Shown: positions 49,218 through 60,568 of the stretch, one piece after another
Layout of the letters: every line of letters starts with the position of its first letter
Numbering within the stretch: the first letter of the stretch is position 1
Source of the DNA: Cunninghamella blakesleeana
Lineage: Eukaryota > Mucoromycota > Mucoromycetes > Mucorales > Cunninghamellaceae
Reading direction: 5' to 3'
Length of the DNA: 64,000 nt
NCBI GenBank assembly: GCA_017871115.1
Contig: JAFCIZ010000001.1
Span: 5,617,501-5,681,500 of the forward strand
Notes under the pieces: generated by a model
Told to the model about the DNA's origin: nothing
What the model saw: the letters and a program-made list of their open reading frames with translations, nothing else
Database searches by the model: none
Position numbers and translations under genes: made by a program

Positions 49218-50709
49218 CAAATAGATCAATTGTATTATAGTTATTATTATTACTTACTTGAATAAAGCGAAGATACTTCAGTTTCCCTTCTTCTTTTATA
49301 ATCCTCAAGATCAGCCTGGAATGTTGCATCATATAATTCAAGTCTTTTCTTTGTTTGGATATCATTATGCTCCTGATATTTTTGTTTTAATTGCTCTTCA
49401 TGCGCCTTTAATACTCTCCTAATAGGAATAATAATAAAAAAAGGCGTTTTGACAAGATTATTAGTATTACTACCGTTATGATTGATTTATCTTATCTAAA
49501 TTTTTAACTTACTCTTTTTCCATTTTTTCTTCCTTAAAGGTGATTTCTTCTTGTTGTTTCCATTCTTCAAATTTTTTTTCTTCATATTCTAAATATGTTT
49601 TGTCAATAAGATCATCCAATGCGCTTAGTTTATCCTTTAACTCGGCTAGTTATAAAAGAGGAATAAAATAAAATAATAGGCATATTAGCATATATTATTA
49701 TTATTATTTTAAAAAAAAACTTTCTTTTTTTCATCATCACTATATATATTACTTGCAATATTGTTTACTGTATTTATATCATGCCGTAAGGATTCAAAAT
49801 CAGTGGACACATCGGCCATCTTCTTACATACGTAATTATGTTGTTCACAACTTGATGTTAATGTTAACAATAATTTGTTGGCATGCTATGATTATTAAAA
49901 TTATATAAAATAGCAAAATTATAATAAATAACTAAAATTTAATTCAATTTTATTCATATATTTACAATGCTTATTATGGTGATGATTTTACCTGAGATCT
50001 CTTTATGTTTAATACATTATTATCGTGTATTTGTTTCCATCCTTCTTCAAGTCTAATAAAAAGTTTTAATGTATTCATTTATATATATTGAGAAAATGAA
50101 TAAGAAAATACTCTTTTTTTTATTATTATTTATATTTTCGATATATTTGTATTATTAGTTTATCTTTCTTATTACCTTTGAAACAATTGTAGAGTGTTAT
50201 TTATATCAACCTTTTCGCTAGCTGTATTATTTATATTTCTATTACTGGAATTATTTCTAAGTTAATAAAGTTATATATATAGTTAGCCCATATATTTTTT
50301 TATATTATTTATATCTAGTTTTAATTTTTCTATTTATTTACGTTTCAGGCTTGTTCGCTAATATATTATTCAGATTTTGGAATTCTGAACGAAGTACCTC
50401 AAATCTATAATGTATAGATTTATTAATATATAATTATTATTAGTATATCCATATTTATTATAAATATCTTTCTATAATAGTATTATTACTTCTCTTTTCC
50501 AAGCGAAAGTAATTCTTCTTCATTTAACCTAAGTAATAACAAAGATGTATTAATGTCATTTACTATAAGTAGCTATTACTTTATTTTAATTTTTCGAAAC
50601 TATTCATTTTATTCAATATTTAACATTATCATTACCCTACTGAGTTAGCTAAAGACTTGATGTTTATTACAGTTGCTTCAGGGAATATGCTTTTAAATTG
50701 TTGGAACAT
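48790..50709 (-). CDS. Dysbindin-like coiled-coil protein (BLOC-1 subunit), 9 exons, 355 aa
   Basis: Dysbindin is a subunit of BLOC-1, which sorts cargo from early endosomes to lysosome-related compartments. Exons are 50709-50636, 50528-50490, 50404-50342, 50256-50176, 50052-49992, 49885-49753, 49645-49513, 49418-49258 and 49112-48790, joining to 355 residues (human about 351). The central coiled coil follows the dysbindin register: LEEGWKQIHDNN (dysbindin RYEDTWAALH region), ELKDKLSALDDLIDK, then KFEEWKQQEEITFKEEKME and KKRLELYDATFQADLEDY, which lines up with dysbindin's ERQKFFEEAFQQDMEQY. An acidic/low-complexity tail starts with ENELDTFLSDSS, like dysbindin's QEALDVFLNSG. The identification rests on weak, pattern-level similarity in a coiled coil. 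It is divergent from the APSES gene. Confidence 0.72.
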
Positions 50710-50977
50710 AATTTTAAAAAAAATAGAAAAAGAAAAATTAATTTTTTTTTTTGGCAAAGGTTTTTTAAAAAACTCCCGTGCCAATTTTGGATGGCGCGTT
50801 ATAAATAAATTTGTTTCTCATACTTTTTTTTTCTCCTTTTCTCTTTCCAATTTTTTTCACTTCGTTTTGATAGTAAATAATATATAGTAGTTCTTTTTAT
50901 TATTGTATTATCATTCCTTTCTGCTTTAGTTTTTTTATCCTTTTCAAGCCTTTTTTATTTTTCTGTATAAAATATAA
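50710..50977. promoter_or_regulatory. Divergent promoter with GGCGCG and CCAAT motifs
   Basis: This 268-bp region serves the dysbindin-like gene (-) and the APSES factor gene (+). It holds CCAAT at 50781-50785 and GGCGCG at 50793-50798 in a region otherwise nearly free of CG steps. GGCGCG resembles the core of MBF/SBF and E2F-type sites, bound by APSES proteins of the kind encoded next door. Autoregulation is a hypothesis. Confidence 0.4.
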
Positions 50978-53558
50978 ATGGCACAAATATTTAAAGCGAC
51001 ATATTCAGGTGTTCCGGTTTATGAAATAACTTGCAATGGTGTAGCTGTTATGCGAAGAAAAAACGATTCTTATATGAATGCAACTCAAATACTTAAAGTA
51101 GCTGATTTTGATAAACCTCAACGTACGCGTATTCTTGAAAGAGAAGTACAAACTGGCAATCATGAAAAAATACAAGGCGGCTATGGAAAATATCAAGGTA
51201 CTCTTTAGATAAATATATATATATATATATAGAAAATAGAAAATATGAAATATATAAAGATAAAAAGAATACATATATTTTACTTACTTTTTTTTTTTTT
51301 CTATTTTTTCATTAGGAACTTGGGTACCATTAGAAAGAGCAGCAGCATTAGCAAAACAGTATAATGTAGATGGTTTAATTGAACCACTCTTAACTTATGT
51401 AAAAGGAGCAGAATCCCCGCCTTTAGCACCAAAACATGTTACTGCAGCTTCAACAAAACAAAAGAAACCAAGGGAAAAAAGAACAAGAAAAAGAAATAAA
51501 GTATTAAATGATGATAGCCATGTATCAGATACAAATGAATCTTTAAAAAATGAACAGACCAATAACAATAATAATGATACACAAACTCAATCACCTCGTC
51601 GTCAACCACGTAAAACAGCATCTGATAATAATAGTAGTAACAATAATACAACAACGGTAGAAAACCACGATAATAATGACGATATAGAAATGAATCAAGG
51701 ACAATTATCTAAATCAACTAGACACTCTCGCCATAAACGTTCTAAACTTAGTAATATGCAAGATTATATGGATATTGATAAAGTAGATCTTAATAGACTT
51801 AATACAACAACAACAACAAAATCAAGACAGAGCAAAGATGACCATCATCATCAAACAACTAATCAAAATAATACGAATGTGAATAATAATAATAATATAA
51901 ATAATAACAATAAATCAAAAAACACATCCTCAACAACAACAAATAATACCAATCTACCCTCCTCCACTACTTCCTCACCACCATCCTCACCACCCTCATC
52001 ATCTGATGTTACCAAAAATAGAACCAAAAAAGAAATTGAACATGAAAGAAAATATGCACAGAAATTATTAAATCATTTCGTATCTGAAAATGATGATATC
52101 CCAAGTTTGCTACAACGACCTCCCAAAGATCTTGATGTGAATGTTATTATCGATGAAGAAGGGCATACAAGTTTGCATTGGGCAGCGGTCATGGGTCATA
52201 TTCCAACAGTGCAACGGTTAATTAAATTAGGAGCAGATATGTATCGAGTGAATTACAAAGGACAAACCGCATTGATGCGGAGCGTATTATATACAAATAA
52301 TTATGATAGAAAAATGTTTGACCAGTTATTGGACTTATTATCTTCCACTATTTTTAATATTGATAAATGTGATCAGACAGTCTTTCATCATGTCGCCACC
52401 ACTGCCAAAGGAAAAGGAAAAGTCCATGCTTCTAAATACTATATGGAGAATTTAATCGATAAATTAATGCATAACCGATCGGAACTTATTTCCATTTTGA
52501 ACGTTCAAGACGTCTATGGGGATACAGCTTTAACAATTGCTTCGCGGATTGGGAATAAAAAATTGATTAAATTATTAATTGATGCCGGAGCCAGTACGGA
52601 AATTGCCAATGAAACGGGGATGACCTCTCAAGATTATTTAAATGCTTTGGAACATGGCGAAGATCTCAACCAATTATCTTCTTTACATCAACAGAAATAT
52701 ACAAGTGAACGAACAACAAGAGAAAAATTACGACAAAAGGTGGATACCATGTATAAATCAATGCTTTCGGGACATATCACTACACCTACTATATCCCACT
52801 GGGTTGATGATTTTGTAGGAAGCTATGAGCGAGATCTGACGCAACGAGATCATTATATTAAAGAAAAGCAACGGGACATCCAGTTGACAATAAATAGATT
52901 AGAAGAAACAAATGTCGCTATTCATCATACAATAACCGACCAACAAGAAATAAAGGATACTATAGACCAAGGTGATCAGCTCTTGCTGGATTTCAAACGC
53001 TTATTATTATATACTCAACGTATACGTCTCGAATATGGAATGAAAGTGAAAGAAAAAGAAGAAGAAGAAAATGGAGAGAGAGAAAAGGATAAGAATGACC
53101 AACATAATAAAGATAAAAATGATATTAAGAATGAGGATGTTAATATGGAAGAATTAAGTAAGGAAAGTACTACGATTACATCTAATAGTAATGATGTAAA
53201 TAATACCACAGCGGCACCTATTAATAAACCACCTACACCACCTATAGCAAATAGACAATTATCAAATAATAATAATGAAAATGAAAAAATAGATGATAAT
53301 AATGATCAACAATCTATGGAACAGCAAAAAGATTTACAAAACCAACTTGATGAATTGAAAGCAACGAGAAAACAATTATTTAAAGATATTATCGATTTAA
53401 AATCAAGTATACCTGAAAAACGAATACAAAATTATAAAAGATTAATATCCATGTGTTGTAATGTAACGTACGAAAATGTAGACTCTGTGCTATCACCTTT
53501 ACTTGCTTCTTTTGATGAAGCTGGCTCCATCAATGATGTTTCTTCTACTACTTCATAA
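50978..53558 (+). CDS. APSES/ankyrin transcription factor, MBF-type (Mbp1/Swi4/Res), 2 exons, 820 aa
   Basis: MBF/SBF DNA-binding subunits drive G1/S gene expression and bind CGCG-containing boxes. Exons are 50978-51197 and 51316-53558, giving 820 residues. Residues 4-110 form the APSES/KilA-N domain: [43 protein letters not shown], then [20 protein letters not shown], the pattern of Mbp1/Swi4/Res. Long Asn/Thr/Lys-rich spacer (115-265). Ankyrin repeats follow between about 275 and 435: [26 protein letters not shown], and [27 protein letters not shown]. The C-terminal third is coiled coil (two heptad helices around an Asp/Glu/Asn-rich gap), the Swi6-dimerising part in the family. One short intron only. 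Confidence 0.95.
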
Positions 53559-53900
53559 AAGTATGCTTTATTTTTATTTATTTGCTTTTATTATCACTAT
53601 TCTATTTTTTATATTTTATATTTTATTTACACTATGAATTCATTGTTCTACTTTTATTTATTTCTCTTCTCTACCTTATTATTATTATCTATAAACTAAT
53701 ATATATGTATATAATTATTCATTATTTTCTTAAAAAATAAAATACACTGATTTAAAAAAAACTGTACTTGAAAAATGGATTTTGCCCGATTGCCTAAAGC
53801 GGTGTTTAAATGGACTCTCATTTTGGAGAAAGCAAATTTATGTATGGATTGTTGGAAAAAAAAATAGAACTCCCTCTTTTTTTATTCTTAATCATCAAAT
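53559..53900. other. Intergenic region between APSES factor and uL23 genes
   Basis: AT-rich 3' flank of the APSES gene followed by the uL23 promoter. A less AT-rich patch at 53775-53830 may hold promoter elements. No gene or tRNA is seen. Confidence 0.5.
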
Positions 53901-54938
53901 ATGGCCCCTAAGAGCAACGGTAAAGAAGAATCAACTATTTTTTTTATATATAAAACAAATTGAAGAATGAACGACTTGAACGGATGGATGGATGGATAAT
54001 GGAAATGGATGGATGGATAATGAAAATGGATGAATCGATATATATATATATTATATATATTTAAAAAAGAGAAAGGGAAAAAAATATTTAAAAGACCATT
54101 ACAAGGTTTAGAAACAACATAATAGAATGGACTTCAGCACTATTTTTTATTTTATTTCATTAATTAAAAAAAATAATTCATTATAATACATTACACAACA
54201 AACTATTCCAACTATGTCGTTCAGTCTTCTTTTTTTTAGAAAAAAAAAAAAGAAAATATTAACATATGTATATAAATATATATATTTATATATTTGTATA
54301 AATTTATATATATTATATACTTATGTTAATATACTTTTTTTTTAAAAAAAAAAAAAAGACATATATATATAATATTATTTTTCTCATTCATAAATATATA
54401 TTATTTTTTATTAAAAATAGCTGCTAACAAAGCTCAAGCTGCTAAGAAGGCCGCCCTTAAGGGTGTCCACCAAAAGGCTGTTCGTAAAATCCGTACTTCC
54501 ACTTCTTTCTACCTTCCCAAGACCTTGAAGTTGGCCCGTGTTCCTAAATACACTCGCAAGTCCATTCCTCACTTGCCTCGTATGGATCAATACCGTGTTA
54601 TTCGTCAACCTTTGAACACCGAAACCTCCATGAAGAAGATTGAAGACCACAATACTTTAACCTTCGTTGTTGATGTCAAGGCTAACAAACACCAAATCAA
54701 GCAAGCTGTCAAGAAACTTTATGATGTTGAAGCTGCCAAGATCAACACCTTAGTTCGGTAAGTTAAAAACAAAAGATGAATTATGAATACTTTATATGTA
54801 CATATAAAAGGAATGGCGATAATAATATTAATTTTATTTTTATTGTTATTTAGTCCTGACGGTACCAAGAAGGCTTACGTCCGTTTAACTGCTGATGTTG
54901 ATGCTCTTGATATTGCCAATCGTATTGGTTTCATCTAA
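53901..54938 (+). CDS. RPL25: Ribosomal protein uL23 (L25/L23a), 3 exons, 146 aa
   Basis: uL23 sits at the polypeptide exit tunnel of the 60S subunit and is the docking point of SRP and other nascent-chain factors. Exons are 53901-53919, 54421-54757 and 54854-54938, giving 146 residues. Exon 1 is 19 nt and encodes MAPKSN plus one base; the first intron is 501 nt, the largest in the window for a small gene. The body reads [21 protein letters not shown], then [40 protein letters not shown] and ends [14 protein letters not shown], matching eukaryotic uL23. Codon use is more C-rich at third positions than in neighbours, as expected for a highly expressed gene. Starting after residue 6 without exon 1 would leave no ATG, so the split model is preferred. 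Confidence 0.95.
53982..54018 (+). repeat. GGAT microsatellite in uL23 intron 1
   Basis: Four GGAT copies at 53982-53997 and three at 54007-54018 lie in the first intron of the uL23 gene. A related tract occurs upstream of the eS12 gene on its sense strand. Confidence 0.8.
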
Positions 54939-55421
54939 ATTAGTTAATTTATATCTTTTTTTCATATTTTCTAAAACTTTTTTTTTTTGTTCTTGTCCTT
55001 AACAACAAATAAAAAAAATCATGATGATATAAACTGTAAAAAAAAAAAGAGTAAGAGAAAATAAAGTGATTGTATATTAAAAAATAAATGAATATAATGT
55101 TTTAAAGATATGTTAAAGATACTACTTATATATATATATATAATATGGGTATCAAAATACAATGATTTTAAAAAAAAAATTATATGAATGATCGAAAAAT
55201 ATAATAAACCCTTTACAAAATTAAATACAATACAAAATTAGAATAGAAAAGCATGATTTAAAAGAAAAAAATACAAAAACTTTTTATTGAATATTTAATT
55301 TTTTTTTACAAAAAAAATATTTATTGGGACTTGAAGTCTATATATAAAATAAAAAAAAATTATGCATTAGAAAATCTAATAAATTCTTCGATTCATTTTA
55401 TTTTTATTTTTAAAAAAAAAT
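54939..55421. other. Convergent intergenic region between uL23 and eS12
   Basis: AT-rich 3' flanks of two ribosomal protein genes. It contains A- and T-homopolymer runs (for example about 55039-55050) and no gene. Confidence 0.5.
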
Positions 55422-55970
55422 TCACTTACAGTCCAATAAAACATTCATAGCTTCAGATTCTTCTCCAAAGTCAGTAACAGCAACACAAGAACAACCAACA
55501 ACTTTACGAGCATTACCTTCACGGTCAATCTTGCAGAGACCAGCCCATTCACCAAGTTTCTTGGCGTCAGAGACCTTGATTAAGTTGATGTTGTGTTCAG
55601 CACATAAAGCTTCAACTAATTTAACATATTCACCTTCAGTGCAAGATTCGCAGAGAACAGCTAAGTGAGCTTGACGTCTATTTAAAAAAAAGCCAAACAA
55701 GAATAATGATAATGGTGATGGTTATTATTACTTCATGATCCAACATTTATATATCTATTCATATCTTTTTTCCTTGATTATATTTATATATTTTTTTTAC
55801 CTGTCTAAAGCCTTAACGGCTTCCTTTAAACCACGAGCAAGACCATCGTGAACTAAAGCACGACGTAAAACTTCTTGAAGAGCTTCTTCAACGGACATTT
55901 GACCTTTAGGAGCTTCGGCAACAACATCAACTTCTTGAGTTTCCATGATGACTTCTTCTTCGGCAGACAT
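55422..55970 (-). CDS. RPS12: Ribosomal protein eS12, 2 exons, 141 aa
   Basis: eS12 is a 40S head/beak protein related in fold to L7Ae-type proteins. Exons are 55970-55801 and 55677-55422, giving 141 residues. The family match is strong: [42 protein letters not shown], and [34 protein letters not shown]. The N-terminus is acidic and variable, as usual. The end LLDCK is a little shorter than the animal form. The intron (123 nt) lies in the middle of the DRRQAH segment. It is convergent with uL23, so the two ribosomal genes end 483 bp apart. Confidence 0.96.
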
Positions 55971-56454
55971 GCTAATAAATATATAAGTTGAATAAAATAA
56001 TAATAAAAAGACAGGTCAATATCTTTATCTTCTTCGTCTTTGTCATTTTTTAAATATGGTTGTCGTTTTAATGATACTGATCCATTTTTTTTATAAGCCT
56101 TAAAAAAAAATCATTGATCCATCCATCCATCCATCCTTTTATTTTTAATTTAATTCATTATTTATATATTTATCATCCATCACATATAATTCTTTTTTTT
56201 TTTCTTTAAAAAAAACTACAACCATATTATGTATATATTATTTAATCTATCTGTTCATTTACATGCTATAAATGTAGAATTTAAAAAAAAGGAAGGAATT
56301 ACAAACTAATTCGATTTCTTTAAAATTAAATAAGCTTGAAAAAAATAATTGAAATTCCGGCTATTTTAACGCGGCAGCAAATGATTTTTTTTTCACCCTT
56401 TTTCATTTTTTTTACACTTTTTACATTTTTTCACTTTTTATTAATTAATAAAAT
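55971..56454. promoter_or_regulatory. Divergent promoter of eS12 and PAC4
   Basis: The region carries five ATCC copies at 56117-56136 (GGAT on the eS12 sense strand) and an isolated CG-containing ACGCGGC at 56370-56376, 79 bp before the PAC4 ATG. ACGCG resembles an MCB core, but the link is a guess. Confidence 0.4.
56117..56136 (-). repeat. GGAT microsatellite upstream of eS12
   Basis: Five perfect GGAT copies on the minus strand, about 147 nt upstream of the eS12 start codon. Confidence 0.8.
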
Positions 56455-56874
56455 ATGAGCGAACCACACTTCTTAATTCATCAGGAAACATATGATTTTA
56501 TGACAGAACCTATATATTTTCAAATAATACAAATGGAAAAGTCTTATTTTATTTGGGTCGGTAAATCATCAGGAAAGATGGGAAACCTTACCATGTCTGT
56601 ACCTACTTTTGGCTCACAAGTATGTTTTTTTTTTTAACTCTTTCACTTTATTTAATTAAAAATAAACAGACACGTATATAATAAATGGAATAATAACAAG
56701 AATTTAATTTTCTCCTTTATCACTTAGTCTATTCCTTCAGCAACAAATATTTTAGGTCATGATATTAAAGAATTTAGTCAAAACTTGGCACGCCGTTTAG
56801 GTATGATTATTTATTTAATAGAGTGATATAATTAATAATAATAATATGTATAGATGGTGGTGATTACTTGACAG

Positions 56875-56914
<40 letters not shown>

Positions 56915-57075
56915 GTATCGTTTTTAATTTATTTTTATGTACATTTATTTATTATTTAGCGCTTAAATATGGAGAACAATTTTATATTAGTTTGGATTTA
57001 TCTAGCCAAGATGATATGTTGAACGCTTTTGTAGAAAAAAAATTGAATGATTTTATAAAGAAATCTATTGCATAA
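56455..57075 (+). CDS. Proteasome assembly chaperone 4 (PAC4/PSMG4-like), 3 exons, 117 aa
   Basis: PAC4 pairs with PAC3 to help build the alpha-ring of the 20S proteasome. Exons are 56455-56619, 56728-56800 and 56960-57075, giving 117 residues, close to the usual 120-125. The family pattern is visible: an IYFQIIQMEKSYFIWVGKSSGKMGNLTMSVPT strand pair (PAC4: FxLWIG...M.NLAVA), IPSATNILGHDIKEFSQNLARRLALKYGEQFYISLDL, and a C-terminal LNAFVEKKLNDFIKK helix. The fit is at fold-pattern level; yeast Poc4 is highly divergent, so comparisons are with animal proteins. The splice at ALKYGE matches the conserved R-L-A-x-K segment. Confidence 0.82.
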
Positions 57076-58093
57076 ATAAATGGATTATTGGAATATATAT
57101 AGAACGTGGTATCATTATAATTGTTATTATTCTGTAAATAAAAAAAATAAAAAATAAAAAAGATTGGAATCAAAATGAAATAAAATGTTTCAAAATGGCT
57201 TTTCAAAAAAAAGCGACATTAATTTATAGCCAATGGATCACCTCTTCCCTTTATGGTAACTTGAAATAAATAAGCTTCTATAGAAAAAAAGAAAGAATAA
57301 TATGCAGTTTACTATTTAATGAATACTACTAATAATAATAATGCGTAAAATTATAATAATACATAATAATAATTATAATAATATATATGGCCACCTTTAA
57401 TCATTAACACTTTACTATTTCATTTGATTATAAAACCTTAATAAAGGTTTTTTCTAGTTATGCATCTTTTTTTTATGTTTATTGAAATCAAAAAAAATTT
57501 ACTTTTTTTGCCTGAGAAAAACAATTGTATGGTATGACAAAGTGAGCGTCTATTTAAATAGGGAGAGAAACCGAAAGAAACACAAAAAACCAAGCTTAAA
57601 GGTAAATATATCTATCAATCTATTGTTATTATTATATTTGACTTGTCTCTTTATATTAATAATAATTATCATATGGTGATAATACCTTAATTATTATCAT
57701 AATAATAATAAGGAGAGCAAGTATTAAATAATAAATAATAATAGGATTAAGCTTTTTTGGGTTTTGCGGTCTCTTTTTTCCCCTATTTTTTTATTCTCCC
57801 ATTTTAACTTGTTTCTCCCTTTTTTTTTCTTCTCTCTCTTTTTCTTTCTCTTTTTTTCGCTCTTTACCTTTTTATTTTCTTCACTCTTTTTTTCTCTTTT
57901 TCTCTCTTTTTTTTTTTTTTAATATTAGTATTAATATTAATATTATTACTGTTATTATTACTATTATTTTATAATACGTAGTCTTCTTTATCATTCCTTA
58001 TAAAGAACGATCAACAAAATATACTTTTATTCAATCCAATCCATTCTTAGCAGAGATTACTATTATTATTAACAACTAGATACACATATTAAT
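57076..58093. promoter_or_regulatory. Gbeta upstream region with long polypyrimidine tract
   Basis: This 1-kb region has no gene. From about 57750 to 57930 the plus strand is almost pure C/T, then ATT-rich to the Gbeta ATG. Long C/T blocks before the start are seen also at COX6, AFG3 and the SCP2-domain gene and probably mark transcription initiation. An ATTAAT tandem near 57920-57950 is also present. Confidence 0.45.
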
Positions 58094-59457
58094 ATGAACA
58101 ATAATAACGATACAGATATTCAGGAACGTATAGCTGCAGCTCGTCGTGAAGCAGAAGCCTTAAAAGAGCGTATCAAGCAAAGAAAAGAAGCTTTAGCCGA
58201 TTCAACTTGTAAATAAAATAAAATAGAAAATAAGAATAATAAAAATAGAAAAAAAGAATAGGTTATTCATATACAAAAAATCTATGTTTCTCTTTTCTCT
58301 TTTATTTAGTACAAGAAATGGCAAAAGAAATAAGATCATTACCAAGAATAGTTATGAAAGCAAGAAGGACTTTAAAAGGGCATTTAGCAAAAATATATTC
58401 TTTACATTGGGCTCAAGATAAACGACACCTGGTATCAGCTTCACAAGATGGGAAATTGATTGTCTGGGACGCTTATTCATCGAATAAAGTACATGCTATC
58501 CCTTTGCGTTCATCATGGGTCATGACCTGTGCTTATTCTCCTTCTGGTAATTTTATTGCTTGTGGTGGTTTAGATAATATTTGTTCCATCTATGGTCTAA
58601 AAACAAGAGATGGCCCAATGCGTCCTACAAGAGAATTATCTGCTCATACTGGCTATCTTAGTAGTTGTAGATTTATTAATGATCGTCAAATTTTAACTGC
58701 TTCTGGGGATATGTCTTGTATGTTATGGGATATTGATGCTGGGGTCAAAACTCATGAATTTTTAGATCATACTGGAGACGTAATGAGGTAAAAATAAAAA
58801 ATAAAATAAAAATATAAATAATGTAAATAGACAAAATCAATACTCAAATCCATTCTTTTTTTTTTTATTATTAATAGTCTTTCATTAGGCCCTAATCCAA
58901 ACGTTTTTGTCACCGGAGCATGTGATACAACAGCCAAAGTATGGGATATTCGAACAAGAAAATGTGTACAAACATTTGTAGGTCATGAATCTGACATCAA
59001 TGCCGTTCAATTCTTTCCTAATGGGAATGCTTTTGCTACAGGATCTGACGATGCTAGTTGTAGATTATTTGATCTACGTGCTGATTGTGAATTGAGTACT
59101 TATTCTAGTGAAGCTGTCTTGTGCGGAATCACCTCCATTGGATTTTCTGTTTCTGGTAGATTACTATTTGGTGGTTATGACGATTGCAATTGTCATATTT
59201 GGGATACATTAAAAGGTGAACGTTTAGGTACATTATCTGCTCATGAAAATCGTGTTTCTTGTCTTGGTGTAGCTACGGATGGTATGGCTTTATGTACTGG
59301 AAGGTAAAATAAAAAATAAAAAAAGAAAGAGAATAATAGCAATTATAAAACATAAAATAATAAAAATAAGGGATCATTTCATTTTTTTAATCCTTTTTCA
59401 TTTTCTTTTTTATTATAAAAATATAGTTGGGATACCACATTAAAGGTGTGGGCTTAA
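58094..59457 (+). CDS. Heterotrimeric G-protein beta subunit (WD40), 4 exons, 349 aa
   Basis: The beta subunit pairs with a gamma subunit under plasma-membrane receptors and signals to MAP kinase or cAMP pathways in mating and growth. Exons are 58094-58208, 58310-58787, 58878-59303 and 59427-59457, giving 349 residues, the standard length. The N-terminal helix (residues 3-40) is the gamma-binding coiled coil. Seven WD repeats follow, starting [14 protein letters not shown], with [66 protein letters not shown], and ending [10 protein letters not shown], the universal Gbeta ending. Fungal paralogues differ in pathway; I cannot tell which one this is. A shorter model starting at a later Met would lose the coiled coil. 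Confidence 0.97.
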
Positions 59458-59488
59458 ATAATGATCATCCTCCTGTTCAACCTATTTA

Positions 59489-59534
<46 letters not shown>

Positions 59535-60568
59535 AAAAAAAAAATTGTTCCAACAACATTAAAAAGAAAAAACAGAAAAGAATGATCCTTTTTTTTTTTT
59601 TAAAAAAAAAAAAAAAAATACATAATCTTTTTATACCCTTTTTCTATTTTATTTACTCCACAGTCAGATTATTTTTTTCTAAAAAATAATTCACTCATCT
59701 ATCTCCGTACGTATTTTTTATTTTCCTTGACTTTTTCTCCTTTCACTCCCCTTTTATATTATTCTGATTTATATTTTTAATTGATGTGTGTACAATGCCT
59801 TTTATTTTATTTATTACATTTATTTATTAAGGTTTATTATAAAAAAGTAAAAAAAAAAAAAAAAAATAACAATAATAATAATAATAATATCCCAAGCATG
59901 GACAATAATAGCTTAGTAAAAAAAATTATTTCTCTTTTTGATTGATATAAGTATACAAAATTAACAAAATAAACATTCATACATAAAACTTTTTTTATAT
60001 TTCCTTTCCCTCACCCTTCTTTAATAATAATGAATTAAATTAATATATTTACGTAATACTTTTTTTTTTTTGGCCATTTTAATATCATGGCATGAAAAAA
60101 AGTAAAAATAAAAAACTAATCATTTTTTAAGGAGTTTAATAATGAACCAACATACACACATAAAGTAATAGAAAATGATTTCTCCATATTTATCAAACAA
60201 TCTTGATATTTCTATAAATGTTCATTCCTTTTTCTATTTATTATTTTGTGTCAAAATAAAAGAATTAACAAATATAGAATGATTTTACACTAGTTTGGTA
60301 GACATCAACAAATAAATAAATGAAAATGAATCGAGAATAACGCTTTATTATATATATATTATATAAATAAGATAATAAATAGGGTATACAAAAAAGAAAA
60401 AAAAAGAAAATTAAATAAATAAAAAAGTTGAACAACAAAATAAAAATAAAAATAGGGATATATATAGTAATTATAATAATATAAAAAGTTGATAAATAAA
60501 TAAATAAAAAAAGAGTATTAAAAGTATGTAAAATAATAAAAAACTTTTCCATTTTTTATTTTTTATTT
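59458..60568. other. Convergent intergenic region, 1.1 kb
   Basis: AT-rich tail region between Gbeta and the minus-strand unrecognised gene. It has an (AT) run at 59495-59530, a T13A17 palindrome at 59589-59618 and further A and T runs. A short minus-strand open frame near 60265-60552 is nearly all Phe/Ile/Tyr and is a composition artefact. No gene is seen. Confidence 0.5.
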
